From Purshia tridentata (taxonomy: Eukaryota > Streptophyta > Magnoliopsida > Rosales > Rosaceae), in the NCBI GenBank assembly GCA_003254885.1, contig QANT01009247.1, forward strand, positions 1 to 63,479: a stretch of 63,479 nucleotides of DNA, in the 5' to 3' direction. Below, piece after piece: positions 40,469 to 51,972 of this stretch. Numbering within the stretch: the first letter of the stretch is position 1; every line of letters starts with the position of its first letter. The notes beneath the pieces are model-generated. The model was not told the DNA's origin and did no database searches. It saw only the letters and a program-made list of their open reading frames with translations. The position numbers were made by a program, and so were the translations under genes.

Positions 40469-43242
40469 ATGAAGAAGGGAAGCTTAGGCCCTAAGCTCAA
40501 GCTTACTCTTCCTCCTCCTGATGAAGTTTTCATCGCCAAGTTCCTGTAACTCTCTTCTCTCTCTCTCTTTGTTTCTCTATCTATGTGTGTATATATAAAT
40601 ATAGATATATATATGTATATTTATGTGTGTATTGTAGCTAATTGAGTTGCGTACTGGATTTTGGTAGAACTCAAAGCGGTACGTTTATAGATGGCGATCT
40701 TCTGGTTAATAAGGAAGGGGTTCGGATCGTCTCTCACAGAGAAGTTGAAGTTGTAAGATTTTCAAAGTTCATGTCTTTTTTTCCTTTGTGAAAAGTAAAA
40801 ATTGAATCTTGGAAGTGAATTAGATTGAATTTTGTCAATCTGGACCGCATTATTAAGATTAGTAAAATGGGTTTTTAGTGTGTGACTTTTGAATTTCATT
40901 TTTTGAAGTGTTTGAAGTGTTTTTCTTTTTTGGTTGTAAATGTGAATGCAACTGCTCAGCCACCACCGATTCAGCCATCAGATAACCAGATGGTTTTAGC
41001 AGATCTCTACGTGATTAAAGTCATTGGAAAAGGAAATGGAGGGGTTGTGCAATTGGTTCAGCACAAATGGACTGGCCAGTTTTTTGCATTAAAGGTATCA
41101 TGCAAGATCCTTATTTTCAAATAATTGTTTCTTTCTTTTTCTAGTCAAATAACTCCCTGTGTACCGTAAGAAGGTTAGTGTCCTTATCGTGGTCCGTGAC
41201 ATGACTCAAGTTTTGATTTTCCAAATATGTGTGTGTCCACCCATAGATAGATATAAAAAATACTGTATAAGTTGCAATTCACGTATTTGAGATGGGTAAA
41301 CTGGACTAGTGGAGGTCTCTTGAAGAGCTATTTAGATTTCTTACTATTTTTGGGAAGTTTTTTTTGAGTTCAGATTGCTTTGTTATAAAGTTCAATACGC
41401 GACATGTTTTGAAATTTACATTATTAAGAATTATGAGGTTTTCTTAGTGGACCAGCCACTTTCGAATTTTGTGTCTAGTTCTGGGTGGACTTGTTTATCC
41501 TCATGCTTCATAGATTACAGAGCTATTCAACAATATGCCAGTTGTTGGATATTTGTGCATATTCTATTGTTTACTTCGTGTTGTCCTTGCTCTATCAGTG
41601 TTTCTGATGCATTTTCCCACATTCAGGTCATTCAAATGAATATAGAGGAGTCTATCCGCAGGCAGATTGCTCAGGAATTGAAAATTAATCAATCATCACA
41701 ATGTCCAAATATTGTTGTATGTTACCAGTCCTTCTATGATAATGGTACAATTTCAATTATCCTAGAGTACATGGATGGTGGATCTTTGGCAGACCTTCTG
41801 AAAAAGGTCAAAACAATTCCAGAGGAATATCTTGCTGCCATTTGTAAGCAGGTAAGTTACCTTAAATTTATGTACAAGCCTTGAAACTCTTGGTCTTTGT
41901 GATAGATATCAATTTAAACATGTTATGTTCTTCCTGTCTTATTGATGCAGGTGCTGCAGGGTTTGCTGTATCTTCATCATGAGAAACACATCATTCACAG
42001 GGACTTCAAGCCCTCTAATTTGTTAATAAATCATAGAGGAGAAATTAAGATAACTGACTTTGGTGTGAGTGCAATAAAGGCAAGCACTTCCGAACAGGCA
42101 AATACTTTTGTTGGCACATACAACTATATGTCAGTGAGTAACTTAACTATATTGCTTTAATAAACATCTTAATTTTCTCTTGTCCAGGGCTATTGAGGCG
42201 CAGGCCTATTCTGCCCACACATGGAACTAACTGTATCTGTTAAAATTTGTATTGTAGCCAGAGAGAATTATTGGGGGCAATTATAGCTACAAAAGTGACA
42301 TCTGGAGCTTGGGGTTAGTACTTCTGGAGTGTGCAACAGGTCAATTCCCATATTTACCACCAGATCTATCTGAAGGATGGGACAACTTTTTTGAGCTTAT
42401 GAGTGCCATTGTTGAACAACCACCACCTTGTGCACCTTCCGATCATTTTTCTTTGGAGTTCTGCTCATTTATATCTGCATGGTAAAGATTAATTTTGCTT
42501 GTTTAGTTCTAAGTTGGTAAGATTCTGAAAAGTGAGCATCTTGGTGAAACTATCTGAAAAATCATATAGAATTGCTTTTGCTCCATTTAGCAGTAGTAAT
42601 CCTGGTCATGCTGAAACTTCATAATCATATGAGCCCTTATCTTCCTATCTAATAATTGAAGGTACCATAATAGCATGATGGAGCAAGTGTTGTGTCTGTG
42701 TTTGTATTAAAGTTAAAGAGTATTTGATCATCCAATATTTGTTTTTTCTTTTCCATAATTGTTCTCTCCCAAAATATTTAAAACATAGACCAACAAAAAA
42801 CTTAAGTTTTCTTAACGTTTATTTGTCTGTGGTTGATATTATAGTTACTGTGTTGTCTGTTGATTAAGTTTCTATTTTGAACTTTATTGACATTTTTTTT
42901 CTGTCTTTTTTTTTGTCTCGAATATTTGTACTTTCTTTTACCTTTGAGTTTACTAATCCTAACTTGGGGATCTTTTCTTTATCTCAGTGTGCAGAAAGAT
43001 CCTAAGGATAGACTGTCAGCACATGATCTCCTAGTATGACCTATGAAACCCTTTGTCTAGTTTCAATGTTCATTGTACATACAAGTTAGCAGGATTTTGT
43101 GGCTAATTTCAACCTGGTGTGGTTTTCTTTTTCTCTTTTTGTGTGAATTCAGGCGCATCCTTTCATCAACATGTACGACGACTTGAAAATTGACCTTTCC
43201 TCTTACTTCTCCGAAGCAGGATCTCCACTTGCAACATTTTAA
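40469..43242 (+). CDS. MKK2: MAP kinase kinase, MKK1/MKK2 type
   Basis: MKK2 phosphorylates MAP kinases such as MPK4 in cold, salt and immune signalling. Eight exons (40469-40545, 40668-40752, 40960-41094, 41627-41851, 41951-42133, 42258-42481, 42988-43033, 43153-43242) give 354 residues, the usual length. The N-terminus [15 protein letters not shown] fits a MAPK docking site. The glycine loop GKGNGGVV is at 77-84, the ATP lysine is K99, HRD is at 190-192, and DFG is at 210-212. The plant activation-loop pattern S/T-x5-S/T fits T220 and T226. Next come GTYNYMSPERI and SDIWSLG, and the C-terminal [13 protein letters not shown] is typical of the MKK2 group. The residue after HRD is Phe (HRDFKPSN) where Leu or Ile is usual. 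All catalytic residues are present. Confidence 0.96.
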
Positions 43243-44784
43243 AAACTATCTGGTATATTCAAATCTTGAGTTCAGTCCAAATCTTGGATTCAATATTGAA
43301 GTTGAATACAAAAATTCCTTGCTTTTCTATATTTTCCATTGCTTTGGTGTCTCATCAATTGTGCTTCTTTATGCTCTGAATTGTTTGTATGATAAATTAG
43401 AGTTGATCTTCTTTTCTTTGTTATCATATTTTAGAATTAAATTTTTGAACTTTAATTATTTGTTTGTAGAAGCTCTTTTCTGTGAAATGTTTAATATTTT
43501 CTTGCTTCTAGGAATCCACCAAGATTCCCAAAAAAAAGAGGATTAAAGTAAATAATCTAATATTTAATTAAAATTATCTAATGTATGCCCAGAGACCTTG
43601 CTCAATTAAAGACTAAATTGTATTTCCTTGCAAATTCAGGGAATGGTTGGATTGTAAAATGACTCTTCTGCTCTGAGTGCTGCCTTTTCGAGTATGTGGA
43701 CTGCCTAAGTGTTAGGGGCTGCACATGTAATGCCACAAGTAAAGCTTTTGCCCAAGGCCATTAGTCAAGCGAATGACCAATTCTTTCCATGGCTTAGTTC
43801 CCTTGGTATTGTAAGGGTATTTTTGTAATTGACAAATTATAAATAATTTTTTGGAATTTTGGATTTATGACTCCTTGTGAACTAGTCATTATCTCCCACT
43901 ATATTTGAAATGCTCTAGAGTGCTCTTTGTAAGTGACTATTTGACAGGAATGTTAGGCTAGTTCACCTGCTAAGTCCATTCCCTTGTACTCTCTTATACC
44001 CAATTGTAGTATGAAGCACATCAATAAAAGTAAACCATGTTGCATTCAAAACCATACCTCTACTGTGTGCAAAATTTACCAGAGTTGCCTTTCAACTGTT
44101 CTTACTTTATACCCAAGCACTGTGCTTATTCTTAATACCCTCTGTTCACCTTGTCATGAAAGTTGTTTATATAGTAGCCCCTTGTTTTGTAATCTGTAAT
44201 TAGTAATTACCAATAAATATTCTTTTCTTCAATAGGTTAACAGGCATATAAGACTGAAATAGTTCTTTTTAAGGCAAACAGCTACCAAAAATTCAGAGAA
44301 TCCACTCAATGAATTCTAGTTGTTATTATGAAAATATTGTTTTTCTGAGAGCACGACTTTTGGACCCCCTTCCATTTTTCATTTCTTTCATCTCTCCCCG
44401 CTTTTAATTAAAAACGAAAAATATAAAATCATTATGAAATGGATCCTTAAACCTGTGAAGGGTGAGCGCATAAACAGACAATCAACCAAGGGAGAAAAAA
44501 AAAAAACTTTAAAGAAGCAGAATACCATTGCAGCAACTCACTGAATTTCTGTTATACACAAATTAATATTAAGACAAGCAAGCAGAGGACAAAAGAAACA
44601 AAAAATCTCAAAAGGCTATACTTGTGTGTTGCCCATTTCTTTATGCAGAAGAGCATCGTGAACAAACTCAACCCAAGTGAAAAACTGAGGGGCTGAGCCT
44701 GAGTCACTTTAGTGATTACAATAATCTTAATTGTACTATAAACTGGCTTATCTCCGAATTCCACTCTGAGTTCCAGACTTCCAG
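43243..44784. other. Convergent 3' region between MKK2 and the PP2C gene
   Basis: AT-rich DNA holding both 3' untranslated regions. A 118-codon + strand frame runs from 43190 through the last MKK2 exon into the 3' flank in another frame; it is hydrophobic because of T-rich codons and I do not call it. No RNA gene is seen. Confidence 0.4.
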
Positions 44785-46665
44785 TTAGCTTTTTTTCTTA
44801 AACTTCCTCGTACCTTTCAAGTCTACCACTACTATAGTGATGTTGTCTTTGCTGCCCCTTTGGATAACAAGCCTTGAGAGGTACTCTGCTGCTGCTTGAG
44901 CAGCAGGATCAACTCCCTCACCCCTTTGCACTGCCAGGGTATCACCATACTTTTTGTGCCACAGAAGGATCCGCCTCCGTGCAATGTCGCAGGCCTCCTG
45001 GTTTGTTATGAAATCCCATAAGCCATCGCTGGCTAGAATTAGGCACTCGTCTTCCTTTTCTCGAGAAACCAACACTACCTCTGGATCCGGAATAATCCAT
45101 GGTTTCAAGTACCTGTCCCCTGATTAGATTGAATATCTTCATCAGCAAGACATCTAAATCCAAATGGTGTAATGTATTCTTACTATATTTGAACTCAAAC
45201 CAATTATATATATACGCATATTTAATTTCAGTATTTTATGACTGATTGGAATATAGAAAAGATGAGTGTGAAACTCATACCAATGGACCTTGACATTGCA
45301 AGAACACCAAATACCCTGGAACCATTCCACTGTATGACCTTGCCTCCTGCAGCCTCTATCCTTGCATATTCATCTTCTCTATTTGGCTAAAGACAGGAAT
45401 AAAGATAATCAATTTATCTAGAAATGTTAACTTCAAGGAACTGCAAAAAGAATGATATAATGGAAAAGCACATAAATTTAAAGCCTTACTTTGTGGTCTA
45501 CTGACAATGGCACAGACTCTTTTCCTTTACACAATACTGCCCTTGAATCACCACAGTTTGCCACTATAATATGGGTTGGACAAATAACGGCTACCACAGC
45601 TGTAGAGCCAGCAGTTTCAGGTGCAATGGGCTGGAGACAATCCCCAGAATCACAAGTGTTGCTATTTGTGTCTCTGGGAACTCCTCCAATCTCAGCATCC
45701 ACTTTCAAGAAACAATTGGAGAAAGCCTCCTTCCACAGCCCCTGCCAACCATCCCCAGTACTTCCTGTGTCATGAAAGCTTTTTTTTGCAATTTCTATCT
45801 CTTCAACCAATGCCAAGTGTAAACGTTCGCGACAATAATTAGCAACCTACAGAAGAATGTCTGCTTAATTAAGTGAACCCAACTTGAAGGATTCAACATG
45901 AGATCGTCTTTGATCAATGTAAAAATGGAAATTCTGAAAGAAAACAATTAGAATTGTGGTTATGCATACCTGACAACCCCCATGTCCATCATAGACTCCA
46001 CAGAAATGGGCAGTCAAGTGACTTGGGTTTTGATTCATGCCATTCAAGACACAGTCATCCATTAGCATTTGCGCAGGAATCTGCAAAAAACTTGGTGCAA
46101 CTGCAACATCATCTTCCATCTCCGGTCTCCCTCCAATGATAGATGTGAAACCCCAAAGGGGTGGACGATCCAAATCGAAAACTTTCTGGCTGCAACTCCT
46201 CGTTCTAATAATTTTCTTTCCCCGAGCCCCCGAAATAAGCGAAGTAGATGCATCAGAAGTATGACATCCATTGCCATCCTCACCCTCAAGACCACCCCCA
46301 ATTCTGCCTATATCTTGCTCACCACTGCTAGTACTAGCGCCTTTAGCCAAAGATTTGAAGCATGAATTAGCTAGAACCTCTTCACGTAATGGCATGAACT
46401 TATTATATTTCTTACTTCCCCAATTAATGCTTTCTAGTCCTCTGTTTTCATCATGCGAACTATTATTGCTTCTGTAACTTTCATTTCCACGAGAAATGGA
46501 CTTACTGGGTGAATTTGGCTTGGTTGCAGAGTTGGATAACAAGGTTGAGGTATTTGCTATTAGCTTGAGCCCAGTGATTTCCATTTGCGTTGTTACTGCT
46601 GAATCCTCATGGATGAAGTTACCTAGCCTATATGGAACTGCAACTGCTGGAGCTACCTCCTCCAT
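44785..46665 (-). CDS. Clade A protein phosphatase 2C (ABI1/ABI2/HAB type)
   Basis: Clade A PP2Cs shut off ABA signalling by dephosphorylating SnRK2 kinases and are bound by PYR/PYL receptors. Four exons (45970-46665, 45490-45846, 45281-45386, 44785-45119) give 497 residues. About 180 residues of variable, serine-rich N-terminus precede the catalytic domain. Metal-site motifs are visible: [14 protein letters not shown] (DGHGG at 226-230), ILASDGLWD and [12 protein letters not shown]. The receptor-contact tryptophan lock is W371 in [22 protein letters not shown], which marks clade A. Within the clade it resembles ABI1/ABI2 in the domain ([19 protein letters not shown]) and is long like HAB1, so I leave the symbol open. 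A probable leader intron runs from 47553 to about 46700. Confidence 0.95.
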
Positions 46666-47605
46666 AGAATTCCTTCACTTGGTAGTAATAACCTTAAACC
46701 TACCAATTCAAAACCCTCTCAAACCAATCAAATTTACTAGTCTTCAACTACTTTCTCCCCCTTTTTATGTCAATTGGTTTAGAAAAAATTGAAAATAAAA
46801 ACAATGAAAAAATCAAGTACTGTCTTCAGTAAGAATTGAATTTTCTATAATCTAAGACAGATATCATAAACATTTAGATGCCTATGACAAACAAATTGTG
46901 AAGATTAGAAACAACTGAATTGAAATGGGAAGTTGAATCTGATGCACTAAATTGTCTTTAAACTTCTATTTTATGGTGATCAAAGAATATGTTGAAACTA
47001 CATGCTATAAATAGAAATTGCAGACTCATTTCAACCTCTTTAACTCTGGACTCTTCTCTATCTAACCTCTCATATATCAACCAGATAGTGAATAGGATAA
47101 GAACCAAAGTCTTCTTTTGTTACCTTTCTACCAACCCATTTATCCACAGGAGAGGCAAAAACAAAAAGAAATACATGAACTTAATCACATGCATGTGAGA
47201 TTCACTGTCCTATTTCTAGCAAACACAAGCAAATCCAGTCAGGAAAAACGAAACCCATAACAAAATCCAGTCATCCAGAAAGCCCATAAAACGAAATCAT
47301 TGAAAAATGAGTTCCCTGTATCTGAGGCAATTCATTTCAGCCTCTTGCAATTTGGGTTTTCTCTCTCTTCTCTATAACTTTAATGTCTCAACTAAACCAA
47401 CTTCAACTAACAAATCAAAAGGCAGAGGAAAAAGCGAAACTGAGTCACCAACCATCTACTTTTTCTCATCTTTTTAGCTATTAATTCTCAATTTCTCAGC
47501 TCCCAGAAAACACTAAGTATAGACAACAAATAAGGTATTTGAGAGTTGCTCACCGTTTTCAAAATTCTCTGCATGCAAAGTTCAAAGGAGCCAAGGAGAA
47601 GTTGG
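46666..47605 (-). promoter_or_regulatory. PP2C leader with probable 5' UTR intron
   Basis: Read on the - strand, a donor-like AAAACG/GTGAGCA lies at about 47554 and an acceptor-like ttgaattggtag near 46705. A leader intron of about 850 bases would leave a short noncoding first exon at about 47554-47580 and a second ending at the ATG. The 69-codon + strand frame inside has no domain. Confidence 0.4.
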
Positions 47606-47606
47606 A

Positions 47607-47614
47607 TATATATA
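47607..47614 (-). promoter_or_regulatory. TATA box of the PP2C gene
   Basis: TATATATA in the context agttatatatatcc, read on the - strand. It lies about 50 bases upstream of the proposed first donor site, so transcription would start near 47580. Confidence 0.5.
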
Positions 47615-47639
47615 ACTTATAAGAAACGAAAAGAGAAAC

Positions 47640-47647
47640 ACACGTGT
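47640..47647 (-). promoter_or_regulatory. ABRE / G-box ACACGTGT
   Basis: A palindromic ACACGTGT with CACGTG core lies about 26 bases upstream of the TATA box. ABRE elements bind ABF/AREB bZIP factors. Clade A PP2C genes are known to be ABA-induced as negative feedback, so the site fits the gene. Confidence 0.55.
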
Positions 47648-49647
47648 TCGTGATTTGTCAGAGACTGGAATTAACCAAAGCAAGGCATCTACACGTTATC
47701 AACTTATCATCTTAATTAATAAAAGGGAAAAAAAAAAAACTTAATAAAAGAAAAAAAGAAAAGTGGGCCTGAAATATCCTAAGAAATAAGCATCATATCT
47801 TTCAAAAAGTTATTCGTAAGACTCTTTACCTAAAACAATTATAATAAAAAAGGTAATATAAGACCATTCCAAGGAATTCTTTTAAGTATATAATATACTG
47901 TTTTTGGGCACCATAGCACAAACCCCATTATTTTAGCCTAGTCATAAGACGAGTATGCAAAAGATAATATATCTTTTGTTTTTTTTGGATGGTATAATAT
48001 TATCTAACTTCGAATGGACACTAGTGATAAATCCCCCCAAACTTTCACAATAGGGTCCGCTGCATAGTAAAAAATATATATATATATATATAATCATTTT
48101 TGAGTTGAGAGGATACTTATTTGAGCAAATTATACTTTTCCTTGCATGGGGAAGAGTAATTAGGGTCAAATAATGAGATACGAATCTGTAACATCAATTA
48201 GATTAATAAAGGAAGATTTTATAGAATAAACCCAACTCGTTTTTCTAGAGAAAAAAAAGTTGACAAAACAAAAATTAAGTTTTAAAATTTTTTTTTATTG
48301 AATATACTCTTCCATTTTTTTTTTTAAACATGCTTTTCCAAACTTCCCTATCACTTGACATTTTTCCATACCAAATGGGAAAAGAAAAAAACAATAAATA
48401 TCTAACAAAACTAACTTCAAATGAGTAATTTATTATTTTCTTAAAATCAATCATCCTATATCTGTAACATCAATTAGATTAATAAATGAAGATTTTATAG
48501 AATAAACCCAACTCGTTTTTCTAGAGAAAAAAAAGTTAACAAAACAAAAATGAAGTTTTAAAATTTTTTTTTATTGAATATACTCTTCCATTTTTTTTTT
48601 TAAACATGCTTTTCCAAACTTCCCTATCACTTGACATTTTTCCATACCAAATGGGAAAAGAAAAAACAATAAATATCTAACAAAACTAACTTCAAATGCG
48701 TAATTTATTATTTTCTTAAAATCAATCATCCTATAAGGCTATACCGATTTTTGGTCACATCACAGCTCATACTTCATTTTTAGCAAACAAAAGCTACCAC
48801 AATTTTATTGTTTTTAATAGTCGACAAGGAGTCGTTCTTGGAGACATAAAATTAAAGAGGAACCTCCAAACCCAAGAATTTGCAGACAATATATTAAAAT
48901 TTCAATGGAGTGCAAAAAATATGATAAAATTCTTATTTTTCCTTTTTGTTTATATAGAAACCGTGCATGAACGATGAGCGACTATGAACTTGTCACGTCA
49001 TGTGGTTAAGGGTTTGGAGAGAAAAGTGACGTGGTAGAGATAGAGTGGAGTGTTGGGGGAGATGTACCACTTTTAGATAGATACATGCACTGAGTAAGGT
49101 CGGTCTCAATTAACTGTGTGTGTGTGTGTGTGCATGACAAATAGAGAAGAAAGTACCAAACTAGCAATCTTTTGTGGGATTCTTTTGCCATGAATTTCGG
49201 GCCAAACAAAGTCTGACAAACAACACCAATCCTCCTCTAGTTTCAGGACAGGTGTTACCAATCATGGGTTGGGACTTGGGACTTTCGACTCACACGCAAG
49301 CAAATAATACCACAATATCCAAACCAAACACTTATCTTTCTAATTTGTCCCACTACATTTGGAACTCCATTTGTTCTTTTCTATTTTCAGAAGCAAATCC
49401 AAAAATGACACATTTGGCAACCTGGTTTTACAAATTATTTCACGCCTAAAATTCAATAAAATAATGCTAGTTATATTGCAGAGGTCTTATTTACTATAAA
49501 CTCAAAGACAATGGACACCATCTACTTACCATCACAAGCCAAGAGGTTGGAGTTGTGTTAAAAAAAGTGTCGTACTTTCGAGAGAGATGCTATTATTATT
49601 CCTCATTCTAATTTTTCTGGCTTCCTTAAAAAAATTATAATGCCTAA
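47648..49647. other. AT-rich spacer upstream of the PP2C gene
   Basis: Apart from the 276-base tandem duplication and an AT microsatellite at about 48068-48091, this holds a short GT run near 49118-49131. There is no gene-like reading frame. It should include distal PP2C promoter sequence. Confidence 0.45.
48185..48735. repeat. 276-bp tandem duplication
   Basis: Two nearly identical copies start tctgtaacatcaattagatt at 48185 and 48461. They share features such as the cccaactcgtttttctagag block and a poly-T before aaacatgcttttcc. They differ at only a few positions, so the duplication is recent. No coding content. Confidence 0.92.
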
Positions 49648-50005
49648 GAGCATCTCCAATAGCTTAGTTATAAGTCATCTCTCCCTCCCTAACTATATTA
49701 ACTATTTTAACTATCCATTTAGCTAATTTAGGATTTACTTTTTTGTTCGCTAGATTTGGGTGAGATAAGAGGAAAAAATTAGCTATAGTCAAAGTCAACG
49801 AACTTACACAAATTTTGATTATTTAATTGCAACAAATTTATCCCTCATTAGTCATAATATCAAATTTAAATAAATAATTAGATATAAAGATCAGTTAAAA
49901 TAGAGAACATTGCTGGAGTAAGATTTTAAAATTAGTTAACTAACATAGATTTTTATTTATTTTTTTTGCATAGCTAGAATATAGATAAGCTTGATGGAGG
50001 TGCTC
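49648..50005. mobile_element. Tourist-like MITE (PIF/Harbinger type)
   Basis: The left end is GAGCATCTCCAATAGCTTA; the right end, read on the other strand, is GAGCACCTCCATCAAGCTTA. Both are flanked by TAA (49645-49647 and 50006-50008), the three-base target duplication of PIF/Harbinger elements. The 358-base interior is AT-rich with no coding capacity. Confidence 0.8.
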
Positions 50006-51972
50006 TAAGCAATCCATCTATATTCTTTTTTTTTTTACCAAACAATCCATCTATATTCTAGTCATTGGCCCAAGAGGCCAACACGTGATTGGTTGGTTCT
50101 AAGTACTTCTAGGCACTAACCAAGGGAAGTCGGTGTTCGTTGGTCTCTGGGCCAATTGTGCATTAGCCGAGAATGCTAGTCAATGAAGGCCTGGCCTCCG
50201 AAAGAAGCCAACATGCTTCGCTAGCCATTTCTACCTTTAAAAAACTCATCCTTAAAAGTTTTGCGCAAAAAATAATAATAAAAGCAATATTAATCAGTTC
50301 AAAAAAATAAAAACCCCGTGTCACTCATACCTATAAAGATCAAATATTCAAATGATTTTGTGAATAAGATGGCATTTGATTTAGCAGTAATGTTCATGAG
50401 AAGAATAGAATTAGAAGTATTTACAAATGACACACATGCTCAACACATTGATGTTCTACAACTTATAAATTTTTTTTATTTTTTTTTTCAAAGTTTGCAA
50501 GGGCCATTGCCCCTCTTAGTCCATTCTATGTTCTGCCCCTGCGCAAATGAACTGTAACCTTGCCAGCCATCTACTAGCGAAGTACAGCTTAAGCTGCATG
50601 CTCCCTGATTTATGCATATTTCTGATGATTCTGATGAATTATGTTGGGGGGAACCTAGGGGCTGCAGCACAAATACAAAAACAGTTAATATGGGCACAAG
50701 ATATAATCCACTTGCAGCAACATCTATCAACCCCAAGAAGAAAGCAGTACGAATGTTACTCAATGTCTGCCCATAGAAATTGTCCAATCTCCTTAAAAAA
50801 ATCTTGTTTTTCCTCTTCAAACACAATAATTGGTAGTAAAATACAAAACATGATCGAAAAATGGAATGGGAGAAAATTAAATACAAGCTTGTGAAACAAA
50901 TACCTGATGTTGAGTACAGAGTAAAATGGTTTTTGAAATCTTAAATGCACCGACCTTAATCAAATATATAGCAAATGAACTAAAAAAACAATTCAAGTTT
51001 CATACCAAATGAAGAAACCAGAATCAAGTGAGACACAAGACACTAGGCAAGCCTGGAGGAGTGATATAAGCATCAAATTTGAGCTTATAAAGAAATAACC
51101 TCAAACAAGCTGAGCACCAATGCCACCTAAACAAAGTATAAACCAAGGGTTCCAGGCAAACTTAGTTCAAGGTTCAAAACAAATTCAGAACATGGTTGGT
51201 GAGTAGCTACAGGCTTAGGAATAAAGACTTACCTGTTTGAAATCAAGGTCCACAAAAAAGCACTTGAAGATGACATCTGAGCCATTCGTTCCAGGTACAT
51301 TATATCCTGACAAGACCATCTGTGAGCCTCACAGATCATTATTTAGAAAGCTGTATACACACCAAAAGTAAAAGAAAGTAGCCTGGAGGCTGACTTAGAG
51401 AGAGGACCAAGACCTCAAATGGGCACAAGCCTTCATGTCTACCAACATTACTGCATTAACTGCTTCAAATTTAGCAGTTGACTGAAAAGATATCTGGAGA
51501 ATAATCATAAACCAAAAGAGATACACAAGGCGAAACCTCTAGATATGGGTTTGCCAGCTAGTTAATATTACATTGAATTAAGAGCTGATTTTATTAGGAA
51601 TATGAAATGTATGTACACGAGGGCGTTGTTCTCTGATTTGTAAAAGCTACAGCCAGGATACAGTGTTTGCTAAGATATAATCACTAGGACATACTAACTA
51701 GTGCCTTGAACAAAAAGATCTTTACAGTCAAAGTCACCAACTTAATACAGGAGCAAAATCCAAAACATCCGAAAGGTTCACTCAACATTCAACTTGTGCA
51801 GGAGCCTACAAAAGAATCTATATAACCTAACTGTGGACTGGTAGCCAAATGACTATGCATGTAACTGGGACTGGATAGTCAAATGACTAACCTTAAACTG
51901 GTCATTCTTGAAACAGCAATTTTGTTTCATATGTCAATAGTATAATGAACAAGACTATACAGGGAAGCAACT
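50006..51972. other. 3' flank of the large gene, with exon-like pieces
   Basis: A 17-base phrase caatccatctatattct is repeated at about 50010 and 50042, beside the MITE. At 50490-50541 the sequence caagggccattgcccctctt...gcccctg looks like the end of a hAT-type element, but I cannot find its partner end. On the - strand, 51233-51319 and 50877-50903 look like spliced exons (see findings). The stretch next to 51972 should be the 3' untranslated region of the large gene. Confidence 0.35.

Noticed and set aside
43190..43546. 118-codon + strand frame after MKK2
   Set aside because: It begins inside the last MKK2 exon in another frame and is rich in Phe, Leu, Tyr and Ile from T-rich DNA, so it looks like untranslated flank.
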